Assembly (NCBI RefSeq): GCF_018742245.1
Contig: NZ_CP036132.1
Coordinates: 3,343,001 to 3,407,000, forward strand
DNA: 64,000 bases
Origin: Bacillus mycoides
Lineage (GTDB): Bacteria; Bacillota; Bacilli; Bacillales; Bacillaceae_G
Direction: 5' to 3'
Both the position numbers and the translations under genes were made by a program. Under the pieces are notes generated by a model. It saw only the letters and a list, made by a program, of their open reading frames with translations, was not told the origin of the DNA and ran no database searches. Positions 39,060-47,173 of this stretch are shown here, piece after piece (position 1 is the stretch's first letter; the number at the start of each line of letters is the position of its first letter).

Positions 39060-39623
39060 CCTTGTTTCATATGACTGTTCACCCTTTAACCTTTGTGTAA
39101 ACCTACAACATTGCCACATTGATATTATAATGACGGTTATCATAACAACTGCTGTTACCATTATCGCATACGTCGTAATCGGTGCATTTGTTATCCCTTG
39201 GATTCCTACTGCTTTCATAAAAATAATAATAAATAATTTCAAAAATAACATACCATGAATTAATCCGAAAACGAAAGCTCCTCCGTAAATTAATAATTGC
39301 TCATGACACAATAAACATAACATTTCCTTTCTCGTCATATTCACTACTTCGTACGATTTAAACTCCTCTCTTCTTACCTGTAAAAAAGAGGCTGTCATTT
39401 TATAAGTAATGAAAATACATACACAAACTACAAATAGAAACATAGCATAAAACCACTTTACAAATATAAGTGTATATCCCGCTTTACTTGTTACAACTTC
39501 ATTGAATCGGAATGATATCATAAAAAAACAAATCATTGTATTCATAGCAATCCACGTAAATTGTTTTAACCTTTTGGTAGCAAATGTTTGTATATTTTTT
39601 CTCGCTAACCGACATAAAGACAT
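39048..39623 (-). CDS. Short BceB/FtsX-like membrane protein
   Basis: A 191-residue protein with four hydrophobic segments. It resembles only the N-terminal third of BceB-type (FtsX-like) permeases, notably the segment ending LQVRREEFKSYEVVNMTRKE and then a Cys-rich helix. Full BceB proteins have about 650 residues with a large outer loop, so this is a truncated relative or a stand-alone half. It is followed by a terminator and has no ATPase of its own, although one lies just downstream on the same strand (38042-38953). Confidence 0.65.
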   Translation of the reverse strand: MSLCRLARKNIQTFATKRLKQFTWIAMNTMICFFMISFRFNEVVTSKAGYTLIFVKWFYAMFLFVVCVCIFITYKMTASFLQVRREEFKSYEVVNMTRKEMLCLLCHEQLLIYGGAFVFGLIHGMLFLKLFIIIFMKAVGIQGITNAPITTYAIMVTAVVMITVIIISMWQCCRFTQRLKGEQSYETRKKA

Positions 39624-39800
39624 AGATCCCTTCCCCTACCTTACTTCATAACATACGCATTCTATACTACTAGTGTATAAAAATATGACATTTTAAACAT
39701 CGCACTTCAATCGGAATCTTTTCTAAGCCTTTAGTCCTAGAAATAAAAATGGAAATAAAACTATTTACATACTATAATTACAAAAAAAGGGAGGGGTTAT

Positions 39801-40400
39801 ATGCGTGTAAAATTACTGTTTATTCTTTCTTTGTTACTTTTCACTAGTTGTAGCCCACTAAAAAACAACGAAGATGCCACTGTTAAACCATACAAGTTAA
39901 CAAAAGAACAATCTGATATTTTACAAATGACTCCTATACAAGAAGGAAATAGAATGTTTTATGATGTTACAGTCAAGAATAATAAAGATGAACTACATGC
40001 TACGATTTAATATTATCAAAATGGTAAAAAAGTGAAAGAGATTGCTAACATAGCTTCATCACATTTTTTAGAAAAGAAAATAAGCCTTTCTTTCATACCA
40101 CCATATTTCCAATTTGATAAGGATGTACAAGAAAAAGGTCAATGGTACATTAATATCGAAGGTGGTTCAACACTTGTTCCTGCAGTAGCTCCTCCAAGCA
40201 TAAATAGTTCTGCAACCACTACAATTCAATCTACTAAAAACGTAAAATACAATCAAAAAACGATTTTAGCCGCTGTAATAAACACAAGTAAAGATACTTT
40301 AAGTGTTCCTACAATTGATGAAGAACCAGGCATTGAGTTACTCTTAAAAGAAAACGAACACGTTTATCTATTTAGTATCGAGCTAAAAAAAGAACAATAA
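39801..40400 (+). pseudogene. Lipoprotein gene broken by an in-frame stop
   Basis: The first part (39801-40010) starts MRVKLLFILSLLLFTSCSPL, a clear lipoprotein signal with lipobox cysteine. A TAA at 40008-40010 then interrupts a reading frame that continues in the same phase to 40400 (YYQNGKKVKEIANIASSHF ...). Without the stop the product would be about 199 residues. The second part has no ribosome binding site of its own. The family is not recognised. GGGAGGGG precedes the ATG and a good terminator follows. Confidence 0.8.
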
Positions 40401-40433
40401 AGAGGAAAGGCAACTCAAATGCCTTTCCTCTTT
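40399..40433 (+). terminator. Terminator after the broken lipoprotein gene
   Basis: A 14-bp stem AAAGAGGAAAGGCA / TGCCTTTCCTCTTT followed by ATTTTTT. Confidence 0.88.
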
Positions 40434-40492
40434 ATTTTTTAACAAGGTGTACTTTTGTATATATAAATTAAATCACTTTTTCGTCACGATTA

Positions 40493-41401
40493 CTACTCGT
40501 CCTTCTCATCTCCTATTTCTATTCGTTTCTTCTCTCTTGCAATTTTCAAAAACTCTAACAACTCTGGATTGTTATTCATTTTTTTATAAGCCACTGACAT
40601 TTCTGCAACAAAATTAGAATCACATAACTCTTTATATACAACTTCTGTTTTATACAATTTATTTGCGGATACAGGTATTACTGTAATTCCAATACCTGCT
40701 GCTACAAGCCCCATGACAGTTTGATACTCCGTTGCTTCTTGTACAATATGCGGACTAAAACCTACATCGCGGCAAAGCGATAAAATTGTATCGTATAACG
40801 CTGGCCATACTGGTCTCGTAATAAATACGAAAGGTTCATCCCTTAAATCTTCGATATGTATTTCGTCCTTTTCAGCAAGTGGATGTGCCTTCGGTAAACA
40901 TAACGTACACGAAAGTTTTTGAATTGGTTCTAACTCAAGTAATTGCGTTGGAATTGGCGGACGTAAAAATCCAATATCAATTCGATTATCATGAAGTGCA
41001 TGCACCTGATCCGGTGTTGACAATTCATGTAATGCAACAGACACTCTTGGAAATTTCTTTCTATACTCCCTGACGATTGACGGTAAAATATCATAAATCG
41101 CCGCACCTACAAAACCAATTGAAAGTGATCCCACTTCTCCCCTTTGAGCACTTTGTGCGACTTCTACTGCTTTTTCAATTTGTTCAAACGCTTTTTTTAC
41201 TTCTTTTAAAAACATTTCTCCCGCTTCTGTTAATTCAACCTTTCTCTTCGTTCTTGAAAATAACATAACTCCCATTTCTTTTTCTAATTGCTGAATTTGT
41301 TGACTAAGCGGTGGTTGTGTCATTTGTAGACGAGCAGCCGCTCGTCCAAAGTGCAATTCCTCTGCCACTACAACAAAATATTGCAAATGCCGTAATTCCA
41401 T
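40493..41401 (-). CDS. cidR: LysR-type regulator of the cid locus
   Basis: A 302-residue LysR regulator. The N-terminal winged helix-turn-helix is MELRHLQYFVVVAEELHFGR followed by a QPPLSQQIQQLEKE recognition helix; the remainder is a substrate-binding fold (about 90-295). It is divergent from cidAB, the arrangement of cidR in B. cereus and S. aureus and of ywbI in B. subtilis, so it probably activates cidAB in response to acetate/overflow metabolites. The start is ATG 41401 after AAGGGTG; an upstream ATG lacks a ribosome binding site. The symbol rests on gene order. Confidence 0.85.
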   Translation of the reverse strand: MELRHLQYFVVVAEELHFGRAAARLQMTQPPLSQQIQQLEKEMGVMLFSRTKRKVELTEAGEMFLKEVKKAFEQIEKAVEVAQSAQRGEVGSLSIGFVGAAIYDILPSIVREYRKKFPRVSVALHELSTPDQVHALHDNRIDIGFLRPPIPTQLLELEPIQKLSCTLCLPKAHPLAEKDEIHIEDLRDEPFVFITRPVWPALYDTILSLCRDVGFSPHIVQEATEYQTVMGLVAAGIGITVIPVSANKLYKTEVVYKELCDSNFVAEMSVAYKKMNNNPELLEFLKIAREKKRIEIGDEKDE

Positions 41402-41553
41402 TTTGGACACCCTTTTCATTTTCGATTAATACATCTAATATATTAATAACATATAATTTATATATTAGACAAATATTTCGAATGAACGTATAGTAGAAAT
41501 TGCGAATTATTTTTTACAATTTTTATGTAAAAAAACAAAAAGGTGGTTACTGT

Positions 41554-41919
41554 ATGAAATGGTGGAAGTTAAGCGGACAAATTTTATTATTATTTTGTTT
41601 CGCTTGGACAGGTGAATGGATTTCAAAACAGGCACACCTCCCAGTTCCAGGAAGTATAATCGGTATTTTTTTATTATTAATCTCATTAAAATTTAACATA
41701 GTGAAAAAAGAATGGATACAAGACGGTGCAGACTTTTTATTAAAAGAACTTATTTTATTTTTCATCCCTTCTGCAGTCGCTGTCATTCGTTACAAAGATA
41801 CATTATCACAATATGGAATCGATCTCATTTTAATTATCGTGATTAGTACACTTTGTGTCACTCTCGTAACAGGACTTTTAACAGAATTGCTATTAAAGCG
41901 GAAAGGATCCACACAATGA
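41554..41919 (+). CDS. cidA: CidA/LrgA holin-like protein
   Basis: A 121-residue protein with four hydrophobic segments and the LrgA/CidA motif [18 protein letters not shown]. CidA-like proteins form oligomers in the membrane and act as holin-like effectors of murein hydrolase activity or as by-product transport partners. The ATG at 41554 is preceded by AAAGGTGG. The gene overlaps cidB by four bases. Confidence 0.92.
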   Translation: MKWWKLSGQILLLFCFAWTGEWISKQAHLPVPGSIIGIFLLLISLKFNIVKKEWIQDGADFLLKELILFFIPSAVAVIRYKDTLSQYGIDLILIIVISTLCVTLVTGLLTELLLKRKGSTQ

Positions 41920-42593
41920 TCGGCTTTCTTTGTTTACTATTAACACTATTCACATATTGGGTATCTAAAAAAATGTATCAACGCTGGAATTGGAGCTTAC
42001 TTTCTCCCCTTCTTGTATGCCCAATCATTTTAATTGCTTTACTACTCGGATTAGATACACCATACGAAACCTACGAATCTGGTAGTCATTGGCTAACAGA
42101 ATTATTGAAACCTGCAACGGTTGCTTTCGCATGGCCAATCTATAAACACTTTAATTTATTAAAAAAACATGGAACGGCCATTTTAATTAATGTCATTGTT
42201 GGTTCATTTCTATCGGTTATTACTTCCGCACTATTAGCTGATTTTTTTCAAATTGACTCTACAATAGAACAAAGTTTAGCACCGCACATTGTAACAACAC
42301 CTATTGCAATGGCTATTTCAGAAATGATTGGCGGTATGTCACAATTAACAGCCGTTTTCGTCGTATTAACTGCCTTAACTGGAGCATTACTCGGTCCTAC
42401 GCTCATACGCATATGCCGTATTAAAACAGCGCTCGCAAAAGGGATAATGCTAGGTACTAGCGCGAATGGAACCGGAACATCAAAAGCATTTGAAATCGGT
42501 CCTGTAGAAGGTACAATTGCAAGTTTATCAATGCTTTTAACAGCTGGAGCTAGTTTAGTTATCGTTCCGCTTTTCTTATCTTGGATACAATAA
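41916..42593 (+). CDS. cidB: CidB/LrgB family protein
   Basis: A 225-residue membrane protein with about seven helices and the LrgB motifs [19 protein letters not shown] and [19 protein letters not shown]. It works with CidA; the pair influences cell lysis and export of metabolites. ATGA overlap with cidA shows translational coupling. Confidence 0.93.
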   Translation: MIGFLCLLLTLFTYWVSKKMYQRWNWSLLSPLLVCPIILIALLLGLDTPYETYESGSHWLTELLKPATVAFAWPIYKHFNLLKKHGTAILINVIVGSFLSVITSALLADFFQIDSTIEQSLAPHIVTTPIAMAISEMIGGMSQLTAVFVVLTALTGALLGPTLIRICRIKTALAKGIMLGTSANGTGTSKAFEIGPVEGTIASLSMLLTAGASLVIVPLFLSWIQ

Positions 42594-42622
42594 AAAAGAA
42601 AGTGTTTAAACACTTCTTTTTT
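42592..42622. terminator. Terminator after cidB
   Basis: AAAAAAGAA and TTCTTTTTT flank the palindrome GTGTTTAAACAC, with one bulged A. It is also the region where the broken NUDIX gene ends. Confidence 0.8.
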
Positions 42623-43004
42623 ATTTATATATTCATATAATAGATCATAACCTTCTGGAAACGATAAAGATAATTTTTTCACTTCATCTATTTCATGTAT
42701 TAACTCATCAGGGTCTTGTATTTTCATGTTACCGCCTATTAACTTTACCATATAGTAATACACATGAACTGGTACCCCATATGTTATCCCCTTTTTTTTC
42801 ACATAGCTTATCTATAACTTCCACTTCATAACCCGTTTCTTCCCATACTTCACGAACACAACACTCTTCAAGCTCTTCTCCCTCTTCTTGTCCTCCGCTC
42901 GGCACAGACCATCGCTTCTCTTCATTTACTTTTCCTTGTAATACCATTAGAAATTCATTCTTTTCATTCATACATATAACTGCCGTACCAATCCATCTTT
43001 TCAT
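42617..43004 (-). pseudogene. Frameshifted NUDIX hydrolase
   Basis: The first 65 codons contain a good NUDIX box, GGQEEGEELEECCVREVWEETG, after WSVPS. At the tract A8G4 (42788-42799 on the plus strand as CCCC and eight T) the frame breaks. Dropping one base gives a continuous NUDIX tail: EKKGITYGVPVHVYYYMVKL, then DPDELIHEIDEVKKLSLSFP. In the sequence as given the product ends early (91 residues). The downstream frame has no stop before the cidB terminator, so the ancestral end is uncertain. GGGGAGAT precedes the ATG. Confidence 0.78.
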
Positions 43005-43142
43005 CCTATCTCCCCATACTAAATTTCTATCTTTTTTATATTTATCCTTGAAAAAAGAGGAAAAAAGTAAAAAGATGACGAAAGTTTACATCAACTTCAT
43101 GAGCAGTCCCTTCTTAGAAATTCAATATGGAAGGATGAAATT

Positions 43143-43343
43143 ATGATTTCTAAATATGTTGTGGAGTGTGTCTTTTGTGAAGAGAACCGAAAACCTCGGC
43201 AAGCCATTGTCACAGTACCTGCTACTTCTCAGCTACTAGCAATCCAAAAAGTACGGGCTGAATGCAAACGCCGCTTTGGAAAAACTTTATTATTGCAAAC
43301 AGAAATTAAAGAAGAATTACTCTTTGAACAAAAAGAAAGCTGA
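43143..43343 (+). CDS. Uncharacterised 66-aa protein
   Basis: A basic 66-residue protein starting MISKYVVECVFCEENRKPRQ, with a CxxC pair at residues 9-12 and a likely helix at AIQKVRAECKRRFGK. It resembles small B. cereus proteins of the DUF3903 type, but I am not certain of the family. AAGGATG lies before the ATG and a terminator follows directly. Confidence 0.72.
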   Translation: MISKYVVECVFCEENRKPRQAIVTVPATSQLLAIQKVRAECKRRFGKTLLLQTEIKEELLFEQKES

Positions 43344-43365
43344 CCATAAATTGGCCAGCTTTCTT
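43333..43365 (+). terminator. Terminator after the 66-aa gene
   Basis: Stem AAGAAAGCTG / CAGCTTTCTT with a further CC/GG pair inside. Confidence 0.75.
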
Positions 43366-43652
43366 ATCCGATCATATTTTCACATGAAGATTAGGGGCAT
43401 CCTCTTTAAGGATCGGGATTTACCCATTATGTGCGTTCCATAATGGTCATCGAACAATATATTTCTATACAATAAACTATTGAATAGAATAGGGCAAAAC
43501 TTGTTCGCATTTTTAGAAAAGGGATAGGGATATAATTCAAGTAATACTTCGAATACTCGAACTTTACACTCATTATATTAAAGTAAATCTTTTTATATGG
43601 GAAATATGAATTACTTACATAATTCATTCGTAAAATATATTAATAGTTTTCT

Positions 43653-43706
43653 TTACTCTACTAACAACATACATCCAGCTAGTATCGGTGTCATAATAAT
43701 TGCCAC
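43653..43706 (-). CDS. Candidate 17-residue hydrophobic microprotein
   Basis: On the minus strand a strong GGAGGGGG lies about eight bases before GTG 43706, which opens a 17-codon frame reading MAIIMTPILAGCMLLVE-stop. The peptide is almost entirely hydrophobic. CATATGATA, a match to the -10 pattern of sigma-K promoters, is just upstream, but I find no matching -35. This may be a small sporulation peptide or chance. Confidence 0.35.
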   Translation of the reverse strand: MAIIMTPILAGCMLLVE

Positions 43707-43750
43707 ATATTCCCCCTCCAATTATCTATCATATGCGCACTTCTATACAA

Positions 43751-43775
43751 ACAAAAAGCACCCTAAATGGATGCT
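43751..43775 (-). terminator. Terminator after the 48-aa gene
   Basis: Stem AGCATCC / GGGTGCT (one G-U pair), 5-base loop, then TTTTTGTTTG on the minus strand. Confidence 0.6.
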
Positions 43776-43806
43776 CTTTCTACTTTTCTATATTGATACT
43801 ATATAC

Positions 43807-43953
43807 TTACTCTTGATTAATCAAAATAACAGCCGGACCAGAAACAACTACTCCGGCCACTTCTATCTTTTCAAATTCCATCACTGTAATAGATATAACC
43901 CCTTCTCTTTCCATCAATTCCTTACTCAGGACATCAGTCGGTATCGCTTTCAC
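43807..43953 (-). CDS. Small 48-aa protein (BC1881-like)
   Basis: A 48-residue gene starting with GTG at 43953, seven bases after GGAGG. The product begins MKAIPTDVLSKELMEREGV and ends VSGPAVILINQE. The pattern (I-P-T-x-x-L-x-x-E-L-x-x-REGV ... GPA-I-L-I) resembles the small phage-associated BC1881 family of B. cereus, from memory and unverified. A sigma-A-like promoter (TTGGGT 44001-43996, 17 bases, TATAAA 43978-43973) and a terminator (43751-43775) frame it. Confidence 0.68.
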   Translation of the reverse strand: MKAIPTDVLSKELMEREGVISITVMEFEKIEVAGVVVSGPAVILINQE

Positions 43954-44089
43954 CGCCCTACCTCCTTTTCATTTTATACAAAATTATAAAAAACTACCCA
44001 ATGCCTCTAAATATATGCATCACCTCCGCTTTCATTCCTTATTCCATTCAACAATTCATGCCCCTTCTAAAACAAATTTAACAATAAAA

Positions 44090-44116
44090 AAGAAGCCATA
44101 AAAGATATAGCTTCTT
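44090..44116 (-). terminator. Terminator after the 189-aa membrane gene
   Basis: Stem AAGAAGC-ATA / TAT-GCTTCTT with an A-rich left flank that reads as T-rich on the minus strand. Confidence 0.7.
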
Positions 44117-44127
44117 CCCTCAATATT

Positions 44128-44697
44128 TTAATCTCGTTGCACCTTATATTCTATTACTCTTCCATCTCTATCAAATTGCAATACAAGGCATTCACTATCT
44201 ATAGAAATAAAACCACGTTCACTCCCAAGATAATACAAAGTAGTAATTCCCTCTTCCCAACTTCTTGTTTCCGTAGGGGCCCCTAACAATTTTGTAATTT
44301 CCTCGTTTGATTTCCCTATCATTTTATTTTCTTCCAATAAGTTATCTACCATATATACCCGTTTTTCTTTATAATTTAACCATCGCTCCTGATTAAAATT
44401 TGAAGTGTATGCATTTATACTTAATTGTACGATGCACACTATTAATGGAATGAGCCCCACCATCATTACAGTAAACAGTTGTTTCTTACCCTTATTACGT
44501 TTTGCAGAAACATGCAAGCTAAACTTTTGAATAATAACTAATAGGACAAAAGGCATTACTACCAAAAAAATACTCATTACACTTAATGACACATGAACCA
44601 TATCAATAACAAAAATAAACGTAATATACATTAATATATACAAACAAAAATAAATGTATAATATCCCCCTCAATATAGCGCTTTTACCTTTCTCCAT
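44128..44697 (-). CDS. Membrane protein with C-terminal SmpA/BamE-like domain
   Basis: A 189-residue protein with three predicted transmembrane segments (about 8-30, 35-57 and 75-95), followed by an outside domain (about 105-189). That domain has NEEITKLLGAPTETRSWEEG and ends in a beta-rich tail, resembling the SmpA/BamE (BLIP-like) fold. Function unknown. It lies 29 bases after the NERD gene on the same strand and may be co-transcribed. Confidence 0.75.
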   Translation of the reverse strand: MEKGKSAILRGILYIYFCLYILMYITFIFVIDMVHVSLSVMSIFLVVMPFVLLVIIQKFSLHVSAKRNKGKKQLFTVMMVGLIPLIVCIVQLSINAYTSNFNQERWLNYKEKRVYMVDNLLEENKMIGKSNEEITKLLGAPTETRSWEEGITTLYYLGSERGFISIDSECLVLQFDRDGRVIEYKVQRD

Positions 44698-44726
44698 TCA
44701 TTCATTCAACACCCCTACTTTATTTT

Positions 44727-45761
44727 TCACTTCGCAACATAATTCATCTTGCCAATCATATCTCTAATCTTTTGTAGTTCTCGTGCTGTATATATTACTT
44801 TACTTGTTAAAACTTCATTTCTGAAAAACGTTACAATTTGCTCTCTATCTTTAAATCTCGGCAATTCTTCATTAGAAAGATCAATAATTTCTTTTCCACT
44901 TTCATTTTCAAAATATACAATCGGTTTTACTTTTCCCTTTACAATATCTACTTGCATTTCTTCCAAATAATTATATAAAGTTTGAGATAGTATTTTCGCT
45001 TTATACGCTGGATTCCCTTCATTTCTTACTTGGAAAGTTAATGAAATTCCATCCGTAATAAATTCAAACGTCTCTTCTTTTTCAATTTCATGTTGATACT
45101 TACCAATTTCCTCAATCATAAATGAATATATACCAGCATTTTCTCTCGTTAAACCATGAATTAATGTCCCCGTCCATTCTTTCGTCTCAAGTAGATAAAT
45201 GCCTGTTTTACATAAGATGAGGTGATGGATTCGATTATCGTTTATGTCACGTTTATCTCTATATTTATTGCGTATCATAAAAACGTTCGGTATAATATGA
45301 AACTCTTCTTCTAGTATTATTCCTTGCTCAACGAAACCTCGCTTCATATAATGTAATGTTTCATGTGCATTCACTTCAGCACCATTTTTGGCATATTCTC
45401 GTAAATCCGCAATTAAATTTTGAAACATATGTATTTCATTACTATGCTTATCTTGCATTTCACTACGTTCTTTACTATGTTGAACAGCCAATTGATTTTT
45501 CATCATACGCATATTTTCAAGTTCTCTAGCTGTATTCACTTGTAAATCATTATACTTTTTCTGTTCCATATTCTTTAAAGTATCCTGTTGTTCTTTATGC
45601 TCTGTAATCGTAGCTGCAATCTCACTTTCATACGTTTCAATCGCTTGTTTCTTTTCAAACTCTACTTGCTGACTCTCTGATTCTAACTGTTTATTTTTAT
45701 AAAATAGTACAAACACTACAGCTAATAATATTAAAATCCCACCTATTAGCACATACTCCAT
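44727..45761 (-). CDS. NERD domain protein with membrane anchor and coiled coil
   Basis: A 344-residue protein with an N-terminal transmembrane helix (about 4-22), a long coiled coil (about 25-120, rich in Glu, Lys and Gln) and a NERD (nuclease-related) domain (about 140-245). The latter includes the core HHLILCKTGIYLLETKEWTG, in which Glu and Lys match the nuclease-like E-x-K triad. The family is thought to act on DNA or RNA but biochemical proof is thin. AAGGAG precedes the ATG. Confidence 0.82.
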   Translation of the reverse strand: MEYVLIGGILILLAVVFVLFYKNKQLESESQQVEFEKKQAIETYESEIAATITEHKEQQDTLKNMEQKKYNDLQVNTARELENMRMMKNQLAVQHSKERSEMQDKHSNEIHMFQNLIADLREYAKNGAEVNAHETLHYMKRGFVEQGIILEEEFHIIPNVFMIRNKYRDKRDINDNRIHHLILCKTGIYLLETKEWTGTLIHGLTRENAGIYSFMIEEIGKYQHEIEKEETFEFITDGISLTFQVRNEGNPAYKAKILSQTLYNYLEEMQVDIVKGKVKPIVYFENESGKEIIDLSNEELPRFKDREQIVTFFRNEVLTSKVIYTARELQKIRDMIGKMNYVAK

Positions 45762-45860
45762 ATTATTACTCCTTTATTTCATTTCCGATTATTTTTATAA
45801 ATATATCGATTATATTATACTATGCTTTTAATATACACTTTGTAAAAATTATATATTTTT

Positions 45861-45896
45861 TATAAAAAGGCACCTCAAGTAAGATACCTTTTTATA
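45861..45896 (-). terminator. Terminator downstream of the lysozyme gene
   Basis: A perfect 10-bp stem TATAAAAAGG / CCTTTTTATA followed on the minus strand by an AT-rich, T-containing run. Its right arm overlaps the left TTTAT of the decayed bcr1 copy. Confidence 0.65.
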
Positions 45897-45984
45897 GTTA
45901 GACTGCTGGTAAAAAATAATTGGTACTGGCCAATTGTCCAATAATCAGTGTGGACAATCCTCATCAATTAAAGTTTCACTTTAT
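45891..45984. mobile_element. Decayed bcr1 copy
   Basis: The right part matches the bcr1 at 11987-12143: ATTGGT, then AATAATCAGTG, then ATTAAAGTTTCACTTTAT at the end. It is bounded by TTTAT on both sides (45891-45895, 45980-45984) but only 94 bases remain, and the GC-rich hairpins are lost. The right TTTAT overlaps the lysozyme stop codon. Confidence 0.75.
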
Positions 45985-47027
45985 TGTACACCATACTGAA
46001 TATAACTTGAATCATAGTATACCCATTGATTTGCCCCTAAGCAAAGCCATCCATCTTGCCTACTCCATACTCGATATGATTCACCATGATGTAACTGTCT
46101 TATAACATTCCCGTTTAATGATGGGGCGTCTCGTAGATTCACATTATCACCAGAAATAATTGCCACATAATGTTTATACTGAATATAACTAGGATCATTA
46201 TATACCCATTGATTCGTCCCTAAGCAAAGCCATCCATTTTGTTCCCCAAAAACTTCATATGATTCACCACGATTTAGCTGGCGAATCACACTAGATTGTA
46301 AAGTTGGCCCACTTCGCAAATTTACATTATCACCATTAATTACAGCAACTCCGTATACTGGAGTTGCATTATTAGGCGTGGAAACATTACCTCCACCACT
46401 TGCTCCATTTCCTTGTAAAGCTTCTAATGAAACAGCTGCTGATACATCACAATTTCCTACACCTGAAATTTGCCCAGAATCTGTGTACTGCCATGCTGTC
46501 CACTCTGTCCATCCACCAGCATCAGCAGGCGGTGTACTAGAATATCTGGAAATCCAAAGTGGCATGTCATTTAACCCGTTAATTCCAAATTCATTAATAT
46601 ACCAAACTCCTGTATATAACATTACACTTTTCCCAGTGGCTTGTTTCACATAATTCACGAAACTTCTTGCCCAATTCGATATAGTCGCACCCGTTAAACT
46701 ACTATTGCTAGTATCCGTTGGCGATTCTAAATCTAAAACAGGAATTAAGTCCGTCTGATTACTCTGTAATATACTCACAAAATATTTCGCTTCTGAAATT
46801 GCATCATTTTGTTCTGGGTGCGCAAAATGATATGCACCGATTAATACATTCGCATTTCTCGCAGCTTGTACATTTTGAACGAAAGTGGGGTCAATATAGT
46901 TCACACCTTCCGTCGCTTTTGCGTACGCCGCTGGAATACCAGATGACTTCACAGCATTCCAATTAATGTTTCCTTCCCAATGAGACACATCGATAAACGT
47001 AATATTTGAACTGGATCTATTTTGCAT
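45981..47027 (-). CDS. GH25 lysozyme with two SH3 domains
   Basis: A 348-residue muramidase. The GH25 domain (about 8-195) shows FIDVSHWEGNINW, GAYHFAHPE, the catalytic DLESP, and TAWQYTDSGQISGVG. After a Gly/Ser/Asn linker come two bacterial SH3 repeats of about 62 residues, each with GDNVNLR, then GESY and GWLCLG, as cell-wall binding units. No signal peptide follows the chosen start (ATG 47027, after GATAGGAG), so release may need lysis or a non-classical route. A decayed bcr1 touches the stop codon. Confidence 0.93.
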   Translation of the reverse strand: MQNRSSSNITFIDVSHWEGNINWNAVKSSGIPAAYAKATEGVNYIDPTFVQNVQAARNANVLIGAYHFAHPEQNDAISEAKYFVSILQSNQTDLIPVLDLESPTDTSNSSLTGATISNWARSFVNYVKQATGKSVMLYTGVWYINEFGINGLNDMPLWISRYSSTPPADAGGWTEWTAWQYTDSGQISGVGNCDVSAAVSLEALQGNGASGGGNVSTPNNATPVYGVAVINGDNVNLRSGPTLQSSVIRQLNRGESYEVFGEQNGWLCLGTNQWVYNDPSYIQYKHYVAIISGDNVNLRDAPSLNGNVIRQLHHGESYRVWSRQDGWLCLGANQWVYYDSSYIQYGVQ

Positions 47028-47155
47028 ATAAAAGCTCCTATCAAATTTTGTTATTCTATATACAATATGTACAACTCTAGTTAAAGGACACGACAAACCT
47101 CTCACATATTTTGAAAATTTTATTACATTTTAATATCTGAGAGAATAGAAAAAAA

Positions 47156-47173
47156 CCTTGTAATTCTACAAGG
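47156..47173 (-). terminator. Terminator after the ABC exporter pair
   Basis: Stem CCTTGTA / TACAAGG, 4-base loop, with a T7 run on the minus strand. The stop codon lies in the hairpin. Confidence 0.72.

Noticed and set aside
42248..42616. Extension of the shifted NUDIX frame into cidB
   Set aside because: This part is antisense to cidB and runs only because the stop was lost or shifted; it does not resemble NUDIX proteins.
43597..43989. A 130-codon plus-strand frame
   Set aside because: Composition (Tyr, His, Asn, Phe runs) is that of AT-rich non-coding DNA. The better-supported small genes are on the minus strand here.
45985..46340. Direct repeats that might be a CRISPR or tandem array
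   Set aside because: They are the two SH3 modules of the lysozyme, about 62 codons each and diverged; no short equal repeats with spacers.
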